From Apteryx mantelli (lineage: Eukaryota > Chordata > Aves > Apterygiformes > Apterygidae), in contig NC_089978.1 of NCBI RefSeq assembly GCF_036417845.1, positions 127,192,183-127,256,182 on the forward strand: a stretch of 64,000 nt of DNA, read 5' to 3'. The translations under genes were made by a program, and so were the position numbers. Within the stretch, counting starts at the first letter, position 1. Each line of letters opens with the position of its first letter. Below are positions 28,201 to 37,252 of the stretch, one piece after another. A model generated the notes under the pieces. That model did no database searches and had not been told where the DNA came from. It saw only the letters and a program-made list of their open reading frames with translations.

Positions 28201-31200
28201 TGTAGGGTCATGATGTTGTTAGCACCAATGGTAATGAGGACATGGCGTTCCAGGAGCTCCAGTGGCGAGGCGGGTTTCTGGTGCCTGAAGATCTGTGTCA
28301 GTGTTCTCAGCTGGCTCAGGACGACTTTTCGTGTGCCCTTTCCTCCTTTTTACCTTCTCTTCCTCTCACTTTCTTCACCTCATTCCAGAAAGTCTTGATG
28401 ACTTTGTTAAATCAGTGTATATCTCACAGATTTCATGGTTGTCTTTTGTGCCTTGACCCTGTTTCCTGTGATTATCTGTTAGTACAAAATGAGATCACAA
28501 GTTGGGAAGTTTAATTCTATGCCACAGATGAAAGTGTAGAAATGACAGATGTGCCTGTAGTGCTTAGCACCTGCATGCAGATAATACCATCTGAAACTCA
28601 GGTGGTTTACATGTATATTTGATATCTGTATATAAATGTTTAGCTCTGCAAAAGAGAAATTTGAAAATTTGGCTTGCTGCAAAAAGTATTCAGAAAAAAC
28701 CTTTCTTAAATGACATTCAGTAAATACAGAATGTGTTGCCTCCTGCTTGGTTAATAAGGAGCATAAAGTTTTCGGTTATGTGCCAAAATGTAGAGTCAAA
28801 AAACAAGTCAGGTTTTCAGACAAATGAGTTTTGGCCAACTGAGATTTGGACAATGGAGTTTCCTTCTGTAGTAAAGACTGTGGCAGCCTAGGTGTTCCCA
28901 GTGGCAGCACTGCATGAAGATTCTGTAAAATGTCCATTCACAGATCTTTTGTTTGTGTGCATGCAAACACATGTTCAGTCATGCTTGCACATCAGTAACA
29001 GAGATATTTTTGAATTCGAATTTAGCAATTAGTCCATTCAGAACTAAGTTAGTTGTGAAAGTACAAGCCACGACTATTAAATATTCTCTGACAATCTATC
29101 TAAACAATATTGCTCTTTAATTGTATCTGCTGTTGTGTTTTCCCAGCTGTTGATTTCTCCAAGTAGCAAACAAGAATGAACATAGTTTTCAAAGTACAAA
29201 TAAGGGTCACTGGGGAGCTGTGTGTCTCAGGCATGTTGGGAAATGCCAGCTAGTTTTGCTTTCCTCCTGTGTGGTCTTAGTGCTAGCCTTGATACCTGCA
29301 TTTCAATTTCAGTTTCAATTTTTTCAATTGTTTTATTGCTAGGTCAATGACAGCATTTAAAGGAGACTGCAGAGTTCTGAAATTGTTTGCAAAGCACATA
29401 AAGGTAAAAAAGCTACAAGGGTGTTTCTGTAAAACGACTAAACCACTAACTAGTGTCATGGTGCTTTTGGGCGGGATAATAATGCCTTTCATTTAGGGTT
29501 CCTCTCGGAGCCCATTTTGCTGTTTCATGCATCCAGCCAAACACCATCTCCAAGCTCTCCCATAACTCTGGTGCAATCCTGTGCACAGTGTAGATGTTCA
29601 TGTACTATGTTCTAGAGGTGTTCCCCATTCTTGTGGGGTGCTCTTTCAGATGGCTTTTGCATGTTTAAATACAAATAAGGCTCACACATACGTTTGTAGA
29701 AGCAAACTGTACCAGTACCTACACATGCATATGGTAGTGAGATGCCTGGATCCCCAACATGCATACCTGTTGGCGAGCACAGGTGATGGCAATATTGGAG
29801 GTAATGAGTGAAAACTTGGCCTTTGCTGTAAACACTGTCAAACACACAAATGTCACATGCTTTATTTCACCCTTTTCCAGTGTCTTTGTCTTGAGGCAGA
29901 TTAGAGCAGATACAGCTTTATCAGTTTTCCAGATATTTCTAGAGAATTCGTTTAAATACTTAAGGAAGCATTCTGTTCATGCCTCATGAAATAATTGGTA
30001 CCATGGGAGACTTTCAAAGCTGAAAACAACTGACCTTCTAGAAAAGTCTGATGCCCAGCTGACTGTTGTGTTTCTTAAACTCTCTCCCAAATTTATCAGT
30101 CTGACAGTCTGAAAGATGAGTTACATTTGCTACTTGATAGTATCCTAGAAGGAGAGCTGTGTCATCTTGAATTTATTTCCATCCTGGAAATACTCTTTGA
30201 GAACAAATTTTAAACAGTTGTGATTTTACTGTGATTTGTCTTTCTCTCTTCAAATTAGATAAAAGAACAGAAGACTATGTTGGAAAAAGGTGTCTTCCAC
30301 ATTGGAGTGGGAACTCCTGGGAGAATAAAAGCGCTAGTGGAGCAAGGTAGGAGATCAAGGAGGGTTTTTTCAGTAGGTAACTTATACATGGTGCAAGAAG
30401 TGAGATTTCTGTTGCTTTTGATGGTCTTAGGCTGACTAAAGTCTGTGGATTTGGTGACTAAGCTGTGGAGTTTTATTTTTCCACTTCTACTGTGTTGATC
30501 AAAATGAGGTCAAGATTCTAACATTTAATTTCACGATCTCTTTAAATTGGCATGAATCAATACTACTACGCAAAGATGGAGTAGCGCACGCACACATGCA
30601 CACGCACACGCACACACATACGCACACACACACGCACACACCCCACCCACACAAGAGTCTGTTTGGCAGCTCAGTGAACTGATCCCAATTAAAACTAACC
30701 CGAAATGCAACCCACATGCAAAATTGGGTAATGAGCAGGCAGAGGTGGTGGACTTCCTCTTTTGGCAGCAATACTGATTTGTGCAGACTTGTAAGTGATT
30801 GCAAAACTCTGGTGTAAGATTTAAAGTTCCAGGAAACCAAACACTGCAAAAGAATCAAAAGGAAGTAATGGCAGAAGTTGTTGTATCATGTATCACTCTG
30901 AGCTCAGTGTAAACTTTTGTGGGGGGGTGGAGAAGAGATTTGCTTGCTGATTTGATTCTATTCCTGTTTTGCCATGTAATGAAATTAATTATTCTATATA
31001 AATCTCCTTTTCTCCTCCCAAGTCTTGAGTAATTTTACTTACTCAGTGGACATTATATACAAACAAACCCAAACAAACAACAAAATCACAAAATGATAAA
31101 GTGACTCTTTCTGTTCCACTTTATAATCACTGCCTCACTCCAGCTGTGGTTTCTTGTTCAAGGACTGGCTATGGATTGGGACTGTACTTCTCCTTCCAAA

Positions 31201-34200
31201 AAGGGGCACGAGGATACCATAATTTTGTTGCTTTCCTGTGTCCTCCACGAACACAAAACCCGTACTGCTCGACACATCAGCACATAGCCATTGTTAGGAG
31301 GAGGCAGGTTATGGCAAGGTCACAGTTTGGTGTTGTAGTGGCAGGTCACTAAAGAATGGAGAGCAGTCAAAGAACTGATGTGAAAAATTGTGGCCATCAT
31401 AAAGAAGACCAGGGAAACAGATGGGGACTCCTGGAGGATCAGTTCAGAAAGGGCCTTTTTCCTCTCTCACCACCATTTATTTGAAGGATAAAGGAATACT
31501 TCGGTAGCACCCGACTCACATTCACATAGCACCCAATCCTGTAAATTGCTGAGCACTGTCAGTTCCCATTAATGGGATTTTTCAGGCTTGGGTCCTTGTA
31601 ACTTACCAGCTCCTCATCAGCAGTGGAAATTCAGCTCCTGTGGTTTCATGGAAAGGAAGCTTGGGGAATTATTTGCTGGCAGGATGTTAGCTCTTGACAA
31701 GCCTGGCAACAGTAGTTGTTCTGCTTCTGTGTTTATCTTCCAAAAAGGCATGGGATTATGTGGTTAAGGGAGTTTGCAGTGTCATTGCATTACTTTTCCA
31801 ACCAGCAAATGTAGTATTTAGTGTTCAAAGATTAGTTTCCTTGGGAACTGAGAGCAAAGGATGTAAAAACCAAAAATCATTTTGATAAGCACATGTCACA
31901 TTATCTTGGTACTGAAATTTGTGTTGCCTTTTCAGATGGCCTGTGCCTGAACTCCACAAAGTATATGATCCTGGATTGGAACTGGAGAGATCAGAAACTA
32001 AGGAGAATGATGGATATCCCTGAGGTACTGTATAAGCACCTGTATGTATTGTATTCTGTGTACTCAGTGCTTTTGATTCAGACAAATTTAGTGCCTAGAT
32101 CTTGTCAGTCAGGATTCCTTTCTGTAAAGCAGACTTCAGTGGTCTAGAAACACAAAGGAGTCAACATTTTACTTGCAAGTCTGTACTCTCAGGACTCAGA
32201 CTTAGCACTTGCAGGGGTGTGGGGGGTGTTCTTTTCTGTTAAATCATCCTGCAAGTCACAGCTGTGACTTCTGCAACTGTTTTGTGAATCTCTCCTGTTT
32301 ATGCTAGATAGTTGTTCTGCCTGTCCCAAGGAAGTGCTCTCAGTAAGAGGACCCTGTGCAAAAGTTTTGTCAAAAACCAAGTAAAACCCTTGAAGAAGCT
32401 TTTACTGGCCTCTAGCTGAGGGTAAGATAGCTTCCTGTGAGTAAAGCTATAGGCAATTCCCCTTGTTTTGCAAGAGTTAGGGTACAAACCATGAAAAGCC
32501 ATCTGTCATCTGTAGACTCCTTTCCTGATAGTTCATCCTTCTTTTCAATTCTGTATTCCAGCTTTCATATTTATTGCTGTCATGAGGCATGTTTACCGTG
32601 TGCTGTGTGTCATCAACTTGTATTTAGCCAGCAGAGAGGGAAAGAAGCAGATTCCTCCATGCATCATTGTTAAAAAGCTCCCATTTTCCTGCCCAGTGTT
32701 AAACACCTTTAGAGCAGACCAATACTCAGAATCTCCAGGGGAAGAGGACTTTTTTTGCATATAGACATTGAGCTCTTTCACAAGTGAAACAAATTGTTAG
32801 TCATTAATCCTGCTCTTCACTTATCTGTGTATTTGAATGTGCTTTATATTACAGACCCACATACACAAAGGTGCACCTTTCTAATAATATTGGATAACGT
32901 GCCTTGCCCGCAAAAATACATTGCAGAAATGAAGTAGCAAAAAAGAACAGCTTTGGTTATTGAGGCAAGAAGGCTCCCTCTTGTGGTAAATACACAAGGC
33001 TTTTTTGTATGGTGCTTGCATTCACCTGTAAGTGCAGGAATTTTTTAAAGACCAAAGAATTAGAAGTCACAAGCATTAGCACAAGACAGTAGTTCCAAAG
33101 TTGAAGGCTGGGGTGGAATGAATTTTTGCAAGTCAGATGGAGCAGGTATACACACAGACTATAGGTGATCCACTTCAAAAAGCTGAAAATTATATTGTTA
33201 ATACTTGTTTTTGGTCTATTGCAAACCTGAGCTATCCCTTTCAGCTCCCTATAGGTAGTATCACTGCATTTCTGCATGCCTGTCTGGGAATACAGTCCAA
33301 AAATTGTGACTCCAGCTGCATTTTATTAAGGGAAAATGGCTATCTTAATATTAAAATAACAGAAGTAAATGCTCAGAAGTCAGGCATAGTTCAAGTTGAA
33401 ACCGAATATGTAGGAATGTTACACCTTCATGTATAGTAGTAACCTAAGGAATAGATATGTATGTATGATTACAGAACAGTGTATTTGTGATTACAGAAAA
33501 GTCTTCAAACATGCCCTGTGGCTCAGATAACACAATATACAGAAATGTTTTTCATAACTTGAGCTATGTAAGTGAAGCATCTTGCAGCAATATGTGCTGC
33601 TGCTGACAGCAGACAGATTTACCAGAAGTTGTTTATACCAAATGTAAGTAATAAAAGGTACCCAGATAATGTTTTAGAGACAAGGCATCATGACACGGTG
33701 GAAACCAATGGATCATTCTGGCAACAAGCAGACTTAAAATATGGAATACTGTCTTAGTTAGCAGAGCATCTTGCTCTCCTACTTGTATAAAATTTGTCAA
33801 ATGCATGCTCATTAGCAATCTGCTTTTTGCAAGTGACTTTCCATTTTCTGCACATAATTGTAAAACTACAGCAATAATAGTCACAAATTTCCTCAGAGGA
33901 TTTATACGGCCAACAACACAATTTAAAGAATTGGTGGTTAGATGTACTAATTCTTTTGCATCCTGTGTTGGTTGTGGAGGGAAAACTCTGCCCTTAAAAT
34001 TGTGAATGAGGCACACTGACCCATTTCCAGTGCAAACTTCACTTTGTCAATAATTGCATCTCATTTCTAAGGTGCTGTATGGATACATTTCAGTATAAAT
34101 AAACCAGTCTGTATAATGAAATAAGTAGAAAGCAAGAACAGCTGGAAACACATATACTTTTCTTTTCACTAAAGAGAAAATCTGTAGCTTCATTTTAAAG

Positions 34201-35697
34201 GTGCAAGCTACCTGCTGTTCCTGTGCTCACTTCATAGTCAGTAGAATATTATGCACACAGGGGTGTATTCTAATAAATATGTTAATTATCCCATATATCC
34301 ATATATCACTCCTGCATCCCATCATATTCACAGAATGGAGATCACCCTGATCCAGGGCTCTTTTAGTTGCCTCAACATCTCATTAATTAATGCTGTCTTT
34401 TTTTCCTATGTCTCTTGCTCTGTTCATCCCAAACAGTGGAGAGAAGGAAATAAAAACAAAGCTTGTGAAGAAGCAGGAGGAGGGGGATGAATGAGTTTGT
34501 CAGACTCCATCTTGGGGAGCTTGAGTTCTGCTAAAGCGTAAAGATTTAAATAAAAATTGATTGTTTACTTCTAATAAGTCTAAAGGACAAGTTTCCTGTT
34601 TTGAAAGCTTCCTGTATAGATGTAGATGACAATACAGAGCTGTTTCAACTCCTAATGTTACTTGTTTGTAAGATTCAAATGGAGTTTTTTCAAACATTTT
34701 GCATAACAGACTATATTTTTTCCTTCTGTAACCATTACAAGCACTGAGCCTTGACCAGATTTGAAAATACTAAAAGTTTAAGTTTCAGGTTTCATGACCT
34801 ATCTCAGTAAAAGGATTTGTAAGAAATGGACCTGTCATAGGAAGAAAACCATTTTTACCTTGATGTAGCACAACTAGTGTGTAGTAGAGACTGGTCAGAT
34901 TTCTCGCATCATTTATTCCTGTGCCAAGGGAAAGCAGGGAGGGGTATAATCCCTAAAGAAAATTTGCCAATAAGTTAAGAAAATTTGCCAATAAGTTATA
35001 CATAAGTGGGAAAAAGTAACTATAAGAAAGCTCCAGAGTAATGATGATATCAGAGAGGCTTCTTTCCCTGCTAAAGTATGTAGCCAAAGTTCATTCTCAT
35101 ATACATTTGTCTTTTATCTTTAGATAAGCAATAAACTACAGGCATATCTATATTATAATCCAAAGTAGTTTGCATGCAGCTCATGTAGACCTGTGTTTCA
35201 CTTTTGTTCCAGTGTTTCAGACACTAACAACGTTGTGGCTGTAGTAGTGCAATGCTGCCATTGGACTTACTGCTACGGGATGATACTCTGGAAAGTCCCA
35301 CAAGAATTTTGCAGCCCAGCATGGATCTCTCGCCATGGCAGGCTTTATCAACTCCATACCAGTTACAGCTTATTTGTAGCTACATTAGATGTGACTATAT
35401 GAACTATAGTTGTACCTTAGGATGGCAGAGCAGTTAGATATTTTACAGAATGGAAACATTCTGGAGTTCAGGACTCTGTACAGGAACCTCTCCTTTAATT
35501 TTGAATCCCGTAATAAAGTGCCTAAGTAAATAAACTAAATAGTGGTGCATACCCAAAGCATTATCAGTAACCGTTGGTGCTTTGTTTGATTTTTTTGTTT
35601 GTTTGTTTTCCAGATAAAGAATGAAACAATTGACCTGCTGGAGATGAATATTATAAAGCTGTGCAGAGAGGGATCTGTGAAGCTGGGACTCTTTTAA
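16121..35697 (+). CDS. CMSS1: CMSS1 (Cms1 ribosomal small subunit homologue), nine exons, 5' partial
   Basis: Nine exons with compatible phases join into 262 residues ending in a stop; human CMSS1 has 279 residues, so only about 17 N-terminal residues are missing, upstream of the window. In visible-residue numbering, 1-34 are acidic then basic (a KKRKK cluster at 30-34), and 53-60 form a second basic cluster, both plausible nuclear or nucleolar signals. Residues 139-156 ([14 protein letters not shown]), 192-199 (GVGTPGRI) and 218-224 (LDWNWRD) correspond to DEAD-box motifs Ia, Ib and II, but no Walker A lysine motif is present and the DEAD residues are replaced. The family is related to yeast Cms1, linked to the 90S pre-ribosome/U3 processome. 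An enzymatic helicase role is therefore unlikely; a structural role in small-subunit biogenesis is inferred. The gene lies head-to-tail upstream of TMEM30C. Confidence 0.95.
18401..18460. repeat. Compound TATG/TA/TG microsatellite
   Basis: TATG units flank TATA and TGTG runs over 60 bases in a CMSS1 intron. Confidence 0.88.
21025..21096 (+). CDS. CMSS1: CMSS1 coding exon 2 of those visible
   Basis: This 24-codon exon is flanked by a T-rich tract ending tttgcag and by donor gtatga, with phase 0 at both ends. It encodes [11 protein letters not shown] followed by the basic AKRRRK, matching the position of PKECFLIQPKE and the Lys/Arg run of the human protein. The basic cluster continues across the intron into KK of the next exon. 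Confidence 0.92.
23864..23993 (+). CDS. CMSS1: CMSS1 coding exon 3 of those visible
   Basis: The acceptor is tatttttag and the donor gtaacc; the exon starts in phase 0 and leaves one base of a split Asp codon. It encodes [20 protein letters not shown] and then a helical segment ending EMEELKLS, which lines up with the human ITDVLAKSEPKPGLPEDL region. Confidence 0.94.
26987..27046 (+). CDS. CMSS1: CMSS1 coding exon 4 of those visible
   Basis: A 60-base exon lies between a tttctgttttcag acceptor and a gtgagt donor. It completes the split Asp codon and encodes [19 protein letters not shown], nearly identical to the mammalian SCFLKANDLTHSLSSYLKE. It leaves one base for an Ile codon. Confidence 0.95.
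27173..27202. repeat. (GTTT)n short tandem repeat
   Basis: Imperfect GTTT units in the intron just after the 26987-27046 exon. Confidence 0.85.
27763..27865 (+). CDS. CMSS1: CMSS1 coding exon 5 of those visible (motif Ia-like strand)
   Basis: The acceptor is ttttcattgcag and the donor gtatgt. The exon encodes [20 protein letters not shown] followed by [13 protein letters not shown], which corresponds to the region around DEAD-box motif Ia. It exits with two bases of a Lys codon completed by the next exon. Confidence 0.95.
29343..29403 (+). CDS. CMSS1: CMSS1 coding exon 6 of those visible
   Basis: The 61-base exon follows the acceptor ttttattgctag and ends at donor gtaaaa. It supplies the last base of the split Lys codon and then [20 protein letters not shown], closely matching human [20 protein letters not shown]. 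It ends in phase 0. Confidence 0.95.
30259..30346 (+). CDS. CMSS1: CMSS1 coding exon 7 of those visible (TPGR motif)
   Basis: The acceptor is ctcttcaaattag and the donor gtagga. The exon encodes [18 protein letters not shown] followed by [15 protein letters not shown] is the DEAD-box motif Ib signature retained in this family. It leaves one base of an Asp codon. Confidence 0.95.
30585..30652. repeat. Interrupted (CA)n with CG units
   Basis: CA repeats interrupted by regular CACG units and by CATA/CATG variants, ending in CCCCACCCACAC. The CACG units make it unusually CpG-bearing for this region. Confidence 0.88.
31936..32024 (+). CDS. CMSS1: CMSS1 coding exon 8 of those visible (degenerate motif II)
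   Basis: The acceptor is gccttttcag and the donor gtactg. The exon encodes [19 protein letters not shown] then [10 protein letters not shown]. The hydrophobic strand followed by DWNWRD sits where helicases carry DEAD; only the first Asp is kept. The [17 protein letters not shown] block is identical in human CMSS1. Confidence 0.96.
34957..34998. repeat. 21-base perfect tandem duplication
   Basis: The unit beginning AGAAAATTTGCC and ending TAAGTTA occurs twice back to back without mismatch (34957-34977 and 34978-34998) in the last CMSS1 intron. Confidence 0.93.
35614..35697 (+). CDS. CMSS1: CMSS1 terminal coding exon
   Basis: The acceptor is a long T-rich tract ending tttgttttccag. The exon encodes [20 protein letters not shown] then SVKLGLF and a TAA stop; the human protein also ends in KLGLF. 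The 3' untranslated region runs about 180 bases to the poly(A) site. Confidence 0.95.
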   Translation: MKNETIDLLEMNIIKLCREGSVKLGLF

Positions 35698-35849
35698 TGG
35701 TTTTACCAACAAGAAAGTAGTCTGCAGTTGTAGTTTACTATGATCCTGTCTGCGATTGGCAAGTGATCAGCGGGTGACTGAATTAAGAATTTTGACTTTT
35801 CAGAGGCCTATGCACATTGCAACTTTTTATGAGTTTCCTTTCTTTTAAT

Positions 35850-35855
35850 AATAAA
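35850..35855 (+). terminator. CMSS1: CMSS1 poly(A) signal
   Basis: A canonical AATAAA lies 153 bases after the CMSS1 stop and is followed by a T/G-rich stretch (ttttgtctgtagttttag) suited to a downstream cleavage element. Cleavage is expected near 35870-35885. Confidence 0.8.
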
Positions 35856-35885
35856 ACAGATATTTTGTCTGTAGTTTTAGTATGA

Positions 35886-37048
35886 AAGACTTTTATTGCA
35901 CAGGCAATGTGATGTTGCAATTAGATGTACATTGCATTCACTTGTTAGATTTACTATTTTATGTCACTAATAAGACATTTAAGATGAGTGAACGTGGGTT
36001 TGAAAGTCTTCCCAGAGCTCAATTCCCTGATATCTCCTTCTGCTGTCCCAAAGGACACGTTTGCTTCTCTCATGAGTGGTAAGCTGATCCCTGCTAGTTC
36101 TCGCCTTAGAGGGTCTTTAACAGTGTTGTGTGAATTTATATTTTTCACCTATCCTACACTTGACCAAATGCTATTTTCTGGTATTACATGATAAATTAAA
36201 TTCAAAATATCTGTACATTAAATTGAGACTTTATTTTGGTTAAATCGCTAAAGCATGCGAAAAATATTCTGCTGTTTGTCCACTTTAATTAAAAGGAGAT
36301 GGTCTCTGGGTGATTCTGTTGTCATTGTGGATAGCAAGGGAGTGAAAACAATTTTTTTTCATAGAAGGCCAGGATGAATATAGGTGGGCAACTCATCAGC
36401 ATCTTGGGAGGCCATTGATCCAAATTGATGTTTTTAGAACTAATTGCCCTCATACTATAAAGAGCGTGCACCCTTTTTACAAACCTAAACTGCATCTAGA
36501 TCAATAGCAATGAATGTAATAGGTTAAGAAAATTTGATTTGGTCTTCTAAAGCAATGTAGGTTGGCATTAGAACATTTAGAAGAGAGCCTCTGGGCCACA
36601 GCAGTCCTCCCCAATGGCATCCAGTGCAACTGGAGTAAAGCCTCTTTCATTTTATCCCATGCTTCTGAGCTGGGCAGCTATGAAGGTGAAGGAAGAAGAA
36701 ATCATGAATCCAAGATTGCACAGGAATTCCAGTATCTCTACAAATGAATAAGACATAACAAGTACTACTGAATTGTGGGACAGGAAAAAAACATGTATTT
36801 AAGTCTTTCCAGGAGGCATGAGCTGGATGCTCTGACTAAATTACACAATCAAGTGATTGGCACAAGCTGATCGTGGTGATCCAGGCACAAAAGTAAAAAT
36901 GAGGAAGAGAGAGATCTAGTTAATAAGTAATTCCTCGTCATAATGCAGGTTTGAACAAACAGTGCAGTTTCCCAACAGAAAGGATAGTATCTCAGCTTAA
37001 ACACCCTCCAGCCCGAGTATATTATTCCTTCCTCTCACCGAGAAGAAT
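35886..37048. other. Short CMSS1-TMEM30C intergenic interval
   Basis: About 1.2 kb separates the CMSS1 cleavage region from the TMEM30C start codon, so the TMEM30C 5' untranslated region and promoter probably lie here. There is no CpG island. A TATAAAG at 36456-36462 is a possible core promoter element about 590 bases upstream of the ATG, but an unseen 5' non-coding exon could equally exist. No other coding exon is supported. Confidence 0.6.
36456..36462 (+). promoter_or_regulatory. TMEM30C: Possible TATA box upstream of TMEM30C
   Basis: TATAAAG occurs in the short gap between the two genes in the correct orientation. The surroundings are AT-rich, so chance occurrence is quite possible; no initiator or 5' end is visible. 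CDC50C is reported as testis-enriched in mouse, which would suit a non-CpG promoter, but that is inference. Confidence 0.25.
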
Positions 37049-37252
37049 ATGAAAAACAAGAAGAGTCAGGAAGCACAGACACATCCTTCCAGGTGTCCGG
37101 ATAACAGTGCCTTCAAACAACAGAAGCTGCCAGCCTGGAAGCCCCAGCTCACTATTACAACTGTGCTCTCCAGCTTCTTTGTCACCGGAGTGTTCTGCCT
37201 TTCTGTGGGAGTCTGTCTCGTACTGTCTGCAAACAGCGTCAGAGAGATCCAG
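37049..37252 (+). CDS. TMEM30C: TMEM30C exon 1 (start codon, CDC50 signature, TM1)
   Basis: The ATG has A at -3 and is the natural start upstream of the conserved [14 protein letters not shown] block. Sixty-eight codons encode the N-terminal tail, the first membrane segment and SVREIQ, and end in phase 0. The donor is gtttgt, the same weak hexamer used by the first visible CMSS1 exon. It continues in frame as EIQ-INY, comparable with EIE-IDY in TMEM30A. Confidence 0.92.

Larger units (their letters stand above)
16222..35613 (+). other. CMSS1: CMSS1 introns within the window
   Basis: This span outside the exons consists of eight introns: 16222-21024, 21097-23863, 23994-26986, 27047-27762, 27866-29342, 29404-30258, 30347-31935 and 32025-35613. 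All are GT-AG. None shows a further exon or an RNA gene that I can support. Recognisable contents are the TATG-type microsatellite at 18401-18460, the GTTT repeat at 27173-27202, the CA/CG-interrupted repeat at 30585-30652 and a 21-base tandem duplication at 34957-34998. Confidence 0.85.
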
